Positions 43,401 to 51,897 are shown, numbered from the stretch's first letter. The stretch: 64,000 bases of DNA from Natrinema gelatinilyticum (GCF_024266705.1 NZ_CP100757.1:1116001-1180000); one strand, 5' to 3'. Numbers and translations are program-made. The notes: generated by a model not told the origin, from the sequence alone.

Positions 43401-44500
43401 CACTGGCCGTACTTCGGTGGCCCGACGACGGGTGATCCCGCAGCTTCGTCGATCCCCTCCGGTACGTTGAGCAGCGTTCGAAACGCCTCCTGGTGGTCGT
43501 GGCCGTACGCATCGCCAACGGCGTCGGCCGATTTCAGCGCGCCACCCAGCGAGACTGTCGCATCATCGTCGTCTGCCGGGATTACGAGACTCTCGGGACC
43601 GGGATCGCCCACGTCGATAGTGCGGTAACCGATATCCGGGCCAAGCTCGACCGGCTCAAGCTCCCGGACGAGGGACTCGAAGTCCCCTTCCAGGCCCGTG
43701 CGAAACTCCCAGCTGTAGTAGACCGGAAGGCGCACGATTCCGTCGTCGTCAGCCTCCCACGCTAGCGTGAGTTGGTCTCGGTCTCGGTCAGGATCCGTCT
43801 CGTCCGCGCCAACAGACGTGCCGAGTCCGGCCCGTCGCCCCGTCTCGAATGTCGGCACGACGCAGGCAACGTATGCCGTCGCCGCGTCGAGGTTTCGCGG
43901 ACATACCAGTCTGGAAACGGTCCTATCGGACGTCTTCGCGAGTTCGTCGTCAGGGTCGTGAGTGCCCGTCACCTGCGCGTGTGCCCACGCCCAGGACTCC
44001 GCCGGATTAGGTAACTCGACGACCGGCGTTTCGAGCACCGGTAGCGGGCCGGTCCCCGGCGGATCGAGTCTGACAGCGTCGCGGTCGCGCTCGACGCACA
44101 CCAGGGTGAGCCACGGCCTGTTGCGACCAGAGTCGTCAGCCCGTTGCGGGCTGAACAGCCAGGGGAGATCCGGTCGGCCGAACTCGATGTGCGGAAACTG
44201 GTTCGGGGGGAATCCATCCGAGTCCTCGCTCGGCTCGACACGGACGACGTGCCGGCGGTCGAGTCCGACGACGTCGCCTGGGCCGTACATTCGAAGCGAC
44301 ACGTTCGCCGTTTCAGTCCGGTCTCCATCCTCGCCGCTTCCTCGCACGGTCAACTCGACGCCGAGCGAGCCGGGGTCCGCGACGTCCGTCGAGCCATCGA
44401 ACGTGCTCGTCGGTCGATACCCACGTCGGACCGTCGGATAGAACGTGTACTCCGTCTGTCGTGCCATCCGCTCCGCCGCTGTCCGGTCGTGAGTAGTCAT
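40436..44500 (-). CDS. Giant operon gene 3: 1354-residue uncharacterised protein
   Basis: The N-terminal block (residues ~65-275) has the ordered motifs MYGPGDVVGLDRRHVVRVEP, FPPNQFPHIEFGRPDLPWLF, RPWLTLVCVERD, SWAWAHAQV, SRLVCPRNLDAATAY and LPVYYSWEFRTGLEGDFESL. A long alpha-helical middle follows (~540-900, partly coiled-coil). Then GLNHEMARELTWRRFPTD with RRGTYFNQFWD (~943-973), a Pro-rich linker (~1077-1143) and a C-terminal block with PDITFLGFDLSVAEA and GWFFVLEEAPGEVRFGLDE. These motifs also occur, from memory, in uncharacterised bacterial proteins encoded near relatives of genes 4 and 5, so the set seems to travel together. No export signal is seen. Start and stop overlap both neighbours by 4 bp (ATGA). 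Confidence 0.8.
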   Translation of the reverse strand: MTTHDRTAAERMARQTEYTFYPTVRRGYRPTSTFDGSTDVADPGSLGVELTVRGSGEDGDRTETANVSLRMYGPGDVVGLDRRHVVRVEPSEDSDGFPPNQFPHIEFGRPDLPWLFSPQRADDSGRNRPWLTLVCVERDRDAVRLDPPGTGPLPVLETPVVELPNPAESWAWAHAQVTGTHDPDDELAKTSDRTVSRLVCPRNLDAATAYVACVVPTFETGRRAGLGTSVGADETDPDRDRDQLTLAWEADDDGIVRLPVYYSWEFRTGLEGDFESLVRELEPVELGPDIGYRTIDVGDPGPESLVIPADDDDATVSLGGALKSADAVGDAYGHDHQEAFRTLLNVPEGIDEAAGSPVVGPPKYGQWHAGAPTIEPPPAAPEGDDAEAHPTWFHTLNTDPQYRVAAALGAETVRRRQEALIASAWAQAGDLRELNDRLRGMQLGRTGIARNHAHLADARPEALLQFTAPAQNRMPVSTAEHPVNHALDGSTTGSATLRTVLSRTPLPDEATSPAFRRLTRSNGPLARRAAASFDADDVVEALATKRGLSVTLDGLNRRVRLEETMSDERQRAAEEAVDADGAAEESVVEALSDAAAADAEVASDVRFLPDRSLVSASEPSPAWLTDDRGEVMTVEEAEAFHAARGDAEGDHLLVARTISRVRSASRHTLLARARVLTLRLALRSEESDGQSAAPPERVVQDSRTLVKEAERVRSDSLADLEQLLPDLAAGPHPEGVAAELTPDRTAELVERLRTTHDELLTAAEAIRSALRSDDLDRESVLASLDAADEHLESILEALTTIEDYVDTGPIEPRPSAAAEAVDTDATPTTETSAAAESQEMAREGVLDDRDHTLNLTTAGAGLSSQLAPTAELAQLAADLSGIPELREREDPTAEVLASPTFPEPMFRSLADLDSEYLLPGVGSIPKNAMGALVTNSRFVEAYMAGLNHEMARELTWRRFPTDRRGTYFNQFWDHGGNPAAGSSDTADVDPLDEWDGNDLGENGPGRRPDNDSDTADDADEGMVVLLIRGEVLRRYPNTTVYAVKAVENDGDRVPAFPNTHVSRSSGPNDNDRLAAARPMDHDHPRGPKTPPDRPIEPQPEPPDQVDPRPPFDPTPPNDGEPQPPDDAEPIEPPETPTPETDVRFPVFRGSIEPDITFLGFDLSVAEAVAGPYHDGGPAEDIPHEVEDEGWFFVLEEAPGEVRFGLDEDQGDVGQRPYGITYTSSGTRKIERLTDVAAQQGAEVGWSALSWGHLPADGDGTDTVASISHVSVADSRPGSEQWAVEAGVRYHENEDEWTPADAAEWGANAAHMARITWQQPVRVAIHADDVLPDTDVQPSGGEGGATDTDPGGDGQ

Positions 44501-47500
44501 TGCAGTAGGTCGCCTACGGTCAGTGAGTGATCCGGTTCGTCGTCCGATCTGGCCTGACTCATTCCCCGGACTGCACTTGCCTCGACGACACGCAGGTCAC
44601 CCTCGTCCTCCGGGTGTCTCGTAAGGTGGCGGTCGAGAGCCTGCTCGGCCTCCGAGCGACGCATCACCGTCGGCCGCTCTTCGGCAGATCCGATGGACGT
44701 CGGTGCGAGGTCGTCGGCCCGGACGACGACGTAGTTCGCCTCGTCCATCGAGACGGGGCCCGCCAGGTACGTCCCGCCCCGTGTCGCCGGTCGGTCGGCG
44801 TCGAGAAGCCCTGAGTCCCCCGGATCGGTGCGACCGGGTGGCTGCTCCGGGAGGCGGAACCGTGCGGACCCGGTCGTTCTGGTGTCGGCGCGCGCGACCG
44901 CGCTCACCGCAGAGAGGGCGTCGGCCGTCGCCTGCGGGATGGAGACGGTCGCCTCCGCCTTGGACGCGAAGCTTCCAAGTTCCGCAAGCTCCATCGCATG
45001 CACGTCCCGCCGTTTATCGATGACGCTCGTCTCGTAGGTCAGCGTCGTCGTCCGCGTGTTCGCCGTGACTTCGTCGGCCGTTTCTCCGCCGTAGACCACG
45101 CGTTCTGCCGTCACCTCGCGCCCGGCCGGGAGTCGCTCGAACGCGGGTCGAGAGAGCTTCTGAGTCTCAGTGAGGTCTTCGTACTGTGCCGGCGCGAAGT
45201 GCTCTCTGACCGTTCGGTCGAATGCGATCGAGCTGTCGTCTCCGTCGGTGCCTTCAATCGCGACGCCGTCGATGGTAAACTGCGTGAACTCGGCCGGTCG
45301 GGTGTTGCCAACTTTATCGAGCTCGAAGTCGAGCGGCACGACTGTTTGCCGGACGCCGAGCCGGCCGAGAGGATGGGCGAGTACACGTCCGTCGGCGCCG
45401 ATGTCCCGAAGATTCACAACGGACTGACCGTCCGTGGGCCGCTGGGCCGTCCAGTTGTCCGGGTTCTCCAATGCCGCGACGAGTTTCGGCATGACTCGCG
45501 TTGACGGTAGCGGGGGACTCGCTCGCTCCGGGCCGACCGTGACGGTCATCGTCTCTGTCACGTCGAAGAAGAACAAGTCGACGTGGATCGTGCCAGTGAC
45601 CCGCCACGGAGCCGGTCCGGAGACTGTGCCGTCGAGCCCGAGCGTCAGGCCCTTCCCGTACACCTTGACAGCGACCGTGGCACTGAAATCGACGACGAAC
45701 TCGAACGGGTCGAACCGGAAGAGGGCGTCGAATCCAATCTCGCCCTCCACTGTCGCTGGACCCGCCTCCGCCCCTATCCAGACGTCTGCGCCCGTCTGTG
45801 CGGTGTTCGACGTGAGGGCGACGTACCCCTCAATCTCGAACCGGGGAAAGCCAGTCGATGGCGTCCCCGAAATGGCGATCCGGTCGAGGTCCGGGAGGTC
45901 GGTCGGGGAGTCGTACCGGGGATTGACACCGCCGACGGACAGCAGAAACCAGGGCTTCGCACCCCAACGCGAGCGCAGCGCCGCATCGCCGGTCGCCGTC
46001 CACGTCCCGATGTGGGAGTCGTATAGCGACGCATCGAACGCGGCGCGCTGCTCGGCCGGGACGACCTGGCCCGCGATGCCCACGTTCAGGTCGACGAGCG
46101 GATCGACGCCCGCTTCCGGAAGCACGGCGTTGACGCGGCCGAGGAGGGTGACGTCGGACGATGGGAACTGGACGACGATGCCGAGGTCGGCCGTGACGAG
46201 GGGCGGGGTTCCCCAGGCAATCTTTGCCATCGGGCCGAAGACGTGGTGGTCGCGCTTCGGCGGGAACACCGCCCCGAGGTCGCTTACGATCCGCGTTGCG
46301 TTCTCGACGGGGTCCTCCGGAAACAGGATGGACTCGAGCGAGCCCTGTCTCACGGCCTCGCCGAGCGCCGCCGAGCGGACCGTTCGGTTGACGCCGAGGA
46401 GCCCACCTACGCCGTTCAGCGTGAACCCGAGCCCGAGCCGAATGGGCGTGAACTCGCCAGCAACGAGGACGAGTAGCGAAAAGCCCTGGCTCTCGTCGGG
46501 GAGGCGATTGGTGAGCAGTCCAACGGCATTGAGCGCGAGGTCCCCGACCTGGAGCTGGACGACGCCTGCGTAGCGCTCGTGCTCGGGGTCGAACCGGAGG
46601 AAGCCGCCGCCGGTGACGACTCCGGAGTCGATCGAGAGCCCGATCCCGTCCGGCGGCTTGACGCCGACATCGAGGTCGATCGGACCGAGGTTCCCGTCCA
46701 GGTTCTCGGGGAACTGCACCTCGGCGACGACGCCCATCCGCGTGATTGTCCCGGTTACCGGACCGAACTCGACGTCGGCTGACGCCGCTCCTTCGAGGGT
46801 CACCTCGTCGGTGTCTGCACTGGGAACGACGCCGAGGTAGAGCTCCGTCAGGCGGACCGGCCCGAGGCGCCCCTGCTGGGGGAGCGACACCTCGTGGCCG
46901 CTGCCGCGCTCGAAGAACAGCCCCCGGTTCGACGACCACCCGACGGTCACGTCGAAGTCGTAGACCAGGCCGTCAGACGGGAGCATCGATGCGAGGAAGT
47001 CGTCGAGCTCGCTGGGATCGACCGCGAGCGTCCCCCGCGCGGGGAGTGTTACCTGGAAGATCGCCTCTCCATCGTCGAACTCGATTGAGGTGCTCAGTTC
47101 GGTGTACTGGACTGCGATTCGGCTCCCGTCCGGATCGCCGAGGAGCGAAACCCCATCGCTCGAAGCCCGCCCGTCGTACGCGAGTGCGACCTCGAGGTCG
47201 ATTTCCGGCAGCTGCTCGCCCTCGCCGATGACATTGGCGCGCGTGTTGACCGTGTCGGCCGTGTCGGAATCCGGCCACGCAGCAATCCCCCAGTCGGTCT
47301 GTTCTGCGGTGCTCTCGACGTTGAACGTCCACCCATCGCCGAGGTCGACCGTCTCGCTCGCCGCGCCAACCCCGAACGGGACCACCACGAATCCGGGCAG
47401 GTCGTTATCGGGATTCCCCGGGATAGGGACGATACGAACACCGACCGACGTCGAGGCGCGCTCCTCGACGAAGCTCACAACCGGAATCTTCAGCTCCGGC

Positions 47501-48201
47501 TCGAGTTCGTTGGACCGCATGGGTCGACCCACGAGGTCTTCGACGACCGGTTTCGGCGGGTCGGTAAGCGTCGCCGGTATCCCGGCTCGCCAGCAGATCT
47601 CGCGCAGGTAAAAGAGTACCAGAAAGCCCGTGAAGTGTTCGGTTCCCCACCCCATGGCGTCAGCGGGAACGCCAACCGGGTCCCGCAGGAACGCCGGGAA
47701 CTGCGAGAGGTCGAGCGTCGGGGGCCGGCCCTCCTCTATGACGCCGATCAGACAGAGGGCGTCGTGGATCGGCCGGTGGTCGCGATGGAGGTACGTGACC
47801 AGTAGGTAGTCAAGCACGCGGTCGCCGACTTCGCCCGAGTCGACGGCTTCGACATCGACGCTCCGAAGGTGACGGATACCGCTGTACGTTCCTGCAACGG
47901 CGTTTACGAGGTCGTCGACGTCGGTGGCGTCGATGTCCACGGCCGCTCCCTCTCGCAGTGGATCCAGGACCAGCCTGCGCAGCGTCGGCAGGGACTCGCC
48001 AAGGTCGTCGACGACGGCCGCGTGAAAGGCCTCGAGCTCACCTTCCTGGAACCCCTCCCCTGCGCCCGCTCGGTCCAGCAGTCTCGCGACGCCCTCAGGC
48101 CCCTCTCGGACGGCCTCGTCCAGTGGTTCGAACACCCGTGCAAACTCGACGAGCAGCGTCTCGGGGTCGAGCAGCGACGTCGTTGGCTCGCTAGTTCCCA
48201 T
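44497..48201 (-). CDS. Giant operon gene 2: DUF6603-domain protein
   Basis: 1234 residues. Residues ~470-890 match the DUF6603 type: alternating amphipathic beta strands (GFSLLVLVAGEFTPIRLGLG, GLLGVNRTV, ILFPEDPV, HHVFGPMAKIAWGTPPLVTA, SRWGAKPWFLLSVGG, RFDPFEFVVDFSATVAVKVY) that look like a large beta-barrel or solenoid. The N-terminal 200 residues are mainly helical (RLLDRAGAGEGFQEGELEAF, FTGFLVLFYLREICWRAG). The C-terminal ~300 residues are polar and probably flexible. DUF6603 proteins are found in diverse bacteria and some archaea with no assigned function. It overlaps gene 1 by 11 bp and gene 3 by 4 bp. No signal peptide is visible, so insertion into a membrane would need a partner. Confidence 0.85.
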   Translation of the reverse strand: MGTSEPTTSLLDPETLLVEFARVFEPLDEAVREGPEGVARLLDRAGAGEGFQEGELEAFHAAVVDDLGESLPTLRRLVLDPLREGAAVDIDATDVDDLVNAVAGTYSGIRHLRSVDVEAVDSGEVGDRVLDYLLVTYLHRDHRPIHDALCLIGVIEEGRPPTLDLSQFPAFLRDPVGVPADAMGWGTEHFTGFLVLFYLREICWRAGIPATLTDPPKPVVEDLVGRPMRSNELEPELKIPVVSFVEERASTSVGVRIVPIPGNPDNDLPGFVVVPFGVGAASETVDLGDGWTFNVESTAEQTDWGIAAWPDSDTADTVNTRANVIGEGEQLPEIDLEVALAYDGRASSDGVSLLGDPDGSRIAVQYTELSTSIEFDDGEAIFQVTLPARGTLAVDPSELDDFLASMLPSDGLVYDFDVTVGWSSNRGLFFERGSGHEVSLPQQGRLGPVRLTELYLGVVPSADTDEVTLEGAASADVEFGPVTGTITRMGVVAEVQFPENLDGNLGPIDLDVGVKPPDGIGLSIDSGVVTGGGFLRFDPEHERYAGVVQLQVGDLALNAVGLLTNRLPDESQGFSLLVLVAGEFTPIRLGLGFTLNGVGGLLGVNRTVRSAALGEAVRQGSLESILFPEDPVENATRIVSDLGAVFPPKRDHHVFGPMAKIAWGTPPLVTADLGIVVQFPSSDVTLLGRVNAVLPEAGVDPLVDLNVGIAGQVVPAEQRAAFDASLYDSHIGTWTATGDAALRSRWGAKPWFLLSVGGVNPRYDSPTDLPDLDRIAISGTPSTGFPRFEIEGYVALTSNTAQTGADVWIGAEAGPATVEGEIGFDALFRFDPFEFVVDFSATVAVKVYGKGLTLGLDGTVSGPAPWRVTGTIHVDLFFFDVTETMTVTVGPERASPPLPSTRVMPKLVAALENPDNWTAQRPTDGQSVVNLRDIGADGRVLAHPLGRLGVRQTVVPLDFELDKVGNTRPAEFTQFTIDGVAIEGTDGDDSSIAFDRTVREHFAPAQYEDLTETQKLSRPAFERLPAGREVTAERVVYGGETADEVTANTRTTTLTYETSVIDKRRDVHAMELAELGSFASKAEATVSIPQATADALSAVSAVARADTRTTGSARFRLPEQPPGRTDPGDSGLLDADRPATRGGTYLAGPVSMDEANYVVVRADDLAPTSIGSAEERPTVMRRSEAEQALDRHLTRHPEDEGDLRVVEASAVRGMSQARSDDEPDHSLTVGDLLQ

Positions 48202-50896
48202 GCACGACCTCCCAGGAAAGCATTACGGGCCTGCGCTCGCGGCTCACGATCGGGAGTTCTTCCGGTCGAACCGAGACCGTCCCCTGTCTCATGATCGAGT
48301 GGGCCACATGCGGCGGCACGTAGATCATCTCGACGTATCGGAATCGGAGGTCGATCACGCCTCCGATCCAAATGTCTGGGATGGGTTCGGGCCCCCAGCC
48401 CATCGCTCCGACTGGCCAGCCGAAGATCCGGTTGTGGCTGCTGCCGCTGGACATGTCCCAGACGCGGGCGCTCCACTCCGTCACAACGTCCTCTTCGTCG
48501 GGCCGAACAGTTCTAGCCTCGTGGATGTCCAGCGCGAGGTCGTTACTCTTGAAGTCCACATCCAGCCACCGACCGAGGAGTTTGAGAGCTGGGCTCGGCT
48601 CGTACGCCCCGAGCATCGAGCGCCACCTGTCGTCGACCGTCCCACCGTTCGTCCGTGAGAGAATCGGGGTGGTTTTCTGGGCGTCTGCGAGGCTGAAGCG
48701 ATGCAGGTACTCGCCGGACGTGTTCTCGCTCACTCCAAGCTTTTCTGACAGAACATTGGAGCCGAGGGGCGTGTAGAGAACTTCCAGATCCCGATAGACC
48801 GGGAGGGGTCTGAGGAAGAGATAGCCCCGTTTCAGAATACCGATGTCCGCCTCGTCTGGATAGGCGTCCGAGGGCGAAATTTCGATCTTACCGACGTAGC
48901 GCTCCTCGTCCCCCGGCAGCCGCTCGTCCCTGTCCAACTCGATCGTTTCCACGCCGATTGGTCGAATGAGGCTGTAGAGCGCTGAGAGCTGCCTGCCGCA
49001 GTCCACGTCGCCCACCGGGTCGTTGGGGTCCGGGACGATTCGCCGGTAGCCGTAGGTCGACTCCCTGGGATCCAGGAAGTCCTCGGTGTCGAGAGTGCGC
49101 CATAGGGTGCCGAACCTCGTGGTCTTTATCCAATCGGCGACCGCCGAATCATCGAATATGCCTACGACGAGTGCACCGATGAGCCCGAGTGCGATTCCGA
49201 CGACGAGCAGCGGCATTCCGATGACGAAAGGCGCAGCCATCGTCGCCACGCTGCCGAGTCCCATTATCGCGTACCCGGCGGCGGAGTCGAAGTCCCCACT
49301 CCGTATCTCTTCGACGAAATCGATCGTACTCAGGATCATGCCGACCACGTCGAGGAGCGACGCGACATGGGAGAGCGCTCGGCTCATGAGTTTGGCGTTC
49401 CGCGTGAGGCGTCGCCGGAGCGGCTCATCGGGGATTGTGTCAGGCAGCCGCTCCGGGAGGTATCTATCGACGATCTCGAGGCTCGCGATCGCGTCCGCGA
49501 TGTCTTTGATCGCTTTGATCTGCTCGACAGTATCGGTCTTCGATGGGTTGGACAGGGTGGAGACGCCGCCGATCGCACCGAGGCTCTTCGACAGAACGAC
49601 GAGCGGGGCCGTCCACCGCCCGGCAGGCCTGCTTCGCGCTTCGACGAGCGAATCGGTACTGACGAGCAGCACTTTCGCCATATTTTCTGTGTCCTGGGGC
49701 GTCCAGGTCTCCTCGAGCAGTGTCGGCGAGACGATCGTCGGTTCGTCGTATCGCGTCTCGGACCAGTCCGTCGCGTCGACTGCGGCCTGAATCTCGGTGT
49801 CGGTGAAGTACGTCGCGGTGACGATCCCGACGAAATTCGAGACGATTAGGTCGGGGTCCGGCATCTCGGGATCGGCCAGGTACTGTTCGTCCGTGGATCT
49901 ATGTGCGTAAAAGTGATTCAGCCCGGGGAGTAACTGGAGGAGTGCTTGCGTCAGGTGCTCCTCGATCGAATCGGTCCGGATGTCGGGGTCAGCGTCGACG
50001 GTCACCCGCCCGTCGGCAGTGTAAAACCGGGTCAGTTCCGATGGCTGCTTTGGGAGGATACTGACCTTCCGTTTCATGGCCATTTCGATCGCCTCGTCGC
50101 CCCAGACGTACTCCTTTGGGTCTGACTCGTCTTCTCGTTTCCACGCCGGGCCGGGTCGCGCGAGCCGGTTCGGATTGAAGATGGCCATCTCTCTGTACTC
50201 GAAGAGATGTGCGAGAAATACTCGGCCCCTATGGCAGTGGGCGAGCCTGGCCGTGAGCCGCTCGACGATGGCGATCTGCTGATCCAGTGGTCGCTTGAGA
50301 AACTCGACATAGAAGGCGTTCGCCTCGCTGAGATCCGGCGGTTGAAACTGGTCCATACCTGCGTTCCACCACGCGATCCGCTTGTCGTCCTCCAGACTCG
50401 GCAGCCCGTACTTCATGCGGAGAATTAGCTTGTGTGCGCGAATTTCGACGAGAACGCGCCTGGAGACGATTTCGCGTCCGAAGTCGATGAACTCATTGCC
50501 GGTCTTCTCCGCGTCCTCCCACGTCACTTGCTTCCCCTGTTTAAGGGCGGAATCCTTCGCGTTGGAGATGTGGAGTGCGGTGTCGACGCTCGCGTCACCG
50601 CTCCAGTTCGTCTCGAGTTCGTCTTCGAAGTACTCACTCACCCCGAGGGCGTCGTACAACTCCTCCGTACTGGAGTCATCCGTGTGACGACTCCTGGTTA
50701 CGAGTTGTTGGATGGTGGTCCACAGTTGGATTTTCTCGCCATAGTCCCGCTGGAACTCCTCCCAGTCGGCCAGCGCCGTGAGGTACATGCTGTGCTGGAA
50801 GCGTGCCTCCTCGAGTGCCCCGAATTCGCCCTCGCGTCTCGTGAACGGGTCCTCCCAGCCGGCCTGCGAGGCGGCCGACCCGCCTTCGGCCCCCAT
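48191..50896 (-). CDS. Giant operon gene 1: protein with pore-like glycine-rich membrane segment
   Basis: 901 residues, first gene of the unit. The ATG at 50896 has a good GAGGTGG ribosome site 4 bp upstream. The first ~480 residues are helical and soluble (HSMYLTALADWEEFQRDYGE; HRGRVFLAHLFEYREM). Residues ~508-581 are hydrophobic: LLDVVGMILSTIDFVEEI, then GYAIMGLGSVATMAAPFVIG and PLLVVGIALGLIGALVVGIF, ending in DDSAVADWIK. A glycine-rich helical hairpin closed by an Asp-Trp segment recalls the membrane part of VasX-like type VI effectors and other polymorphic toxins. The last 300 residues are beta-rich (GYLFLRPLPVYRDLEVLYTP; SHNRIFGWPVGAMGWGPEPI). Toxin or pore function is inference; no similarity search was possible. 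Confidence 0.75.
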   Translation of the reverse strand: MGAEGGSAASQAGWEDPFTRREGEFGALEEARFQHSMYLTALADWEEFQRDYGEKIQLWTTIQQLVTRSRHTDDSSTEELYDALGVSEYFEDELETNWSGDASVDTALHISNAKDSALKQGKQVTWEDAEKTGNEFIDFGREIVSRRVLVEIRAHKLILRMKYGLPSLEDDKRIAWWNAGMDQFQPPDLSEANAFYVEFLKRPLDQQIAIVERLTARLAHCHRGRVFLAHLFEYREMAIFNPNRLARPGPAWKREDESDPKEYVWGDEAIEMAMKRKVSILPKQPSELTRFYTADGRVTVDADPDIRTDSIEEHLTQALLQLLPGLNHFYAHRSTDEQYLADPEMPDPDLIVSNFVGIVTATYFTDTEIQAAVDATDWSETRYDEPTIVSPTLLEETWTPQDTENMAKVLLVSTDSLVEARSRPAGRWTAPLVVLSKSLGAIGGVSTLSNPSKTDTVEQIKAIKDIADAIASLEIVDRYLPERLPDTIPDEPLRRRLTRNAKLMSRALSHVASLLDVVGMILSTIDFVEEIRSGDFDSAAGYAIMGLGSVATMAAPFVIGMPLLVVGIALGLIGALVVGIFDDSAVADWIKTTRFGTLWRTLDTEDFLDPRESTYGYRRIVPDPNDPVGDVDCGRQLSALYSLIRPIGVETIELDRDERLPGDEERYVGKIEISPSDAYPDEADIGILKRGYLFLRPLPVYRDLEVLYTPLGSNVLSEKLGVSENTSGEYLHRFSLADAQKTTPILSRTNGGTVDDRWRSMLGAYEPSPALKLLGRWLDVDFKSNDLALDIHEARTVRPDEEDVVTEWSARVWDMSSGSSHNRIFGWPVGAMGWGPEPIPDIWIGGVIDLRFRYVEMIYVPPHVAHSIMRQGTVSVRPEELPIVSRERRPVMLSWEVVHGN

Positions 50897-51440
50897 CTTA
50901 CCACCTCGCCGATCGTGTGATCGATTCCCAGCGTGGTCGCCACACTGCTGCTGACTGCCCTCTCGATGTCACTTGAGGGCGCCTCTCGCCGGCAGTCACC
51001 GATCGTTTGCGCCCGTCCCGAGAGTTCATGCGTCTGCGAGTTTCCATTCGGAGCGTCCGTCCGCGTTCGTTGTCGACCTGTGCCGTGCGACGGCCGTAGA
51101 CGCACAAGAAACGCTGAGTACTGACGACGCCCGATGGTCGTCCCCGCGCTCACCCGCTGGCGGCCGAGCGCCTCTACGTCTATGTGTCTATGTGGCTCTT
51201 CCGTCCTTGGGACGACTCGCGCGACTTTCCCCGCGGGTTCGCGCTGTTCGTCCCCGTGCTAGACGATTGTTAGCAGCCCACAAGCATAACCGTTACTCCT
51301 AGCCGATCCGAATCCGGATCGAGCCGGCCGATCGGCGGTCGTCACCGCGACCCGGCTCCGCGGCGCACCCCGACGCTCAGCTCAGTCGCATTTGCCGACG
51401 AAGTGCCATCCATTAGCGGTGCACTGGCTACGTCTCCAGA
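50897..51440. other. Intergenic region upstream of the giant operon
   Basis: GC-rich, no supported gene. It must contain the operon promoter on the minus strand, but no clear TATA box stands out within 40 bp of 50896, and the presence of a ribosome-binding site suggests a transcript with a leader that begins further upstream. Confidence 0.35.
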
Positions 51441-51704
51441 TTAGTTGGCCACGTGCCAGGGACGGTCCTCGTTGACGAAGGTCATATCTGAAACGATTGC
51501 TCGGGTTTCTTCGGCAAACGTCTCATACAACACTGGTCTCTGCATTTCCTTCGCCAGTTTGCGGCCAAGGATGACATCTCTCTCTCTTGTACTACTTTGT
51601 CCGAAATGTCCGTATTTTTCACCGTTCCAGACGTATGAGAGCGAATGCAACACATCGAAGAGCAGGATGACCCACGTGTGATAGTCGATCGGTTGATGGG
51701 CCAA
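51441..51704 (-). CDS. Hypothetical small protein, doubtful
   Basis: A frame of 87 residues (MAHQPIDYHTWVILLF ... FVNEDRPWHVAN). It has a hydrophobic start and a charged end (RERDVILGRKLAKEM, AEETRAIVSDMTF). The amino-acid mix is plausible but less acidic than its neighbours. Its first codons overlap, on the opposite strand, the start of the zinc-finger gene at 51696. I do not recognise it; it may be a gene fragment. Confidence 0.25.
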   Translation of the reverse strand: MAHQPIDYHTWVILLFDVLHSLSYVWNGEKYGHFGQSSTRERDVILGRKLAKEMQRPVLYETFAEETRAIVSDMTFVNEDRPWHVAN

Positions 51705-51806
51705 ACCTGTCCCTTCTGCGACGATCGCCGGCTCGAATCAGAGAAGCACAAGGGTAGCCAGGCGGTCGTCTGTGAGGGCTGTGGTACGCCCATCGTGCAA
51801 CTCTGA
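51696..51806 (+). CDS. 36-residue zinc-finger micro-protein
   Basis: ATG at 51696, stop at 51804-51806. The sequence starts MGQTCPFCDDRRLESEK and ends VVCEGCGTPIVQL: two CxxC knuckles (CPFC and CEGC) about 18 residues apart form one complete zinc site with nothing left over. Such single-finger proteins of 35-60 residues are common in haloarchaea and some affect motility or biofilm traits, but this one is not assigned. An in-frame GTG at 51678 could add six residues. A repeated motif just downstream (51863-51897) separates it from the next gene. Confidence 0.7.
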   Translation: MGQTCPFCDDRRLESEKHKGSQAVVCEGCGTPIVQL

Positions 51807-51862
51807 TAGTTCGATAGCACAGCTGCGGTAACCATAATTAGTCGCTCTATCGATGAACAAGG

Positions 51863-51897
51863 CGAGTGCCTCGGGGCTTGTCCCCGAGGTACTTCAT
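51863..51897 (+). repeat. Minimal type A hairpin remnant
   Basis: CGAGTGCCTCGGGG, CTTGT, CCCCGAGG and TACTTCA: the GAGTGCC edge of one type A end joined directly to the TACTTCAC edge of the other through a single stem. This looks like a deletion between the two terminal hairpins of a full element, leaving one fused hairpin. Confidence 0.55.

Noticed and set aside
30070..50896. Complete contractile injection system or type VI secretion locus
   Set aside because: No sheath, tube, spike, baseplate, cap or AAA ATPase gene can be recognised in or next to the cluster; only a toxin-like membrane segment hints in that direction.
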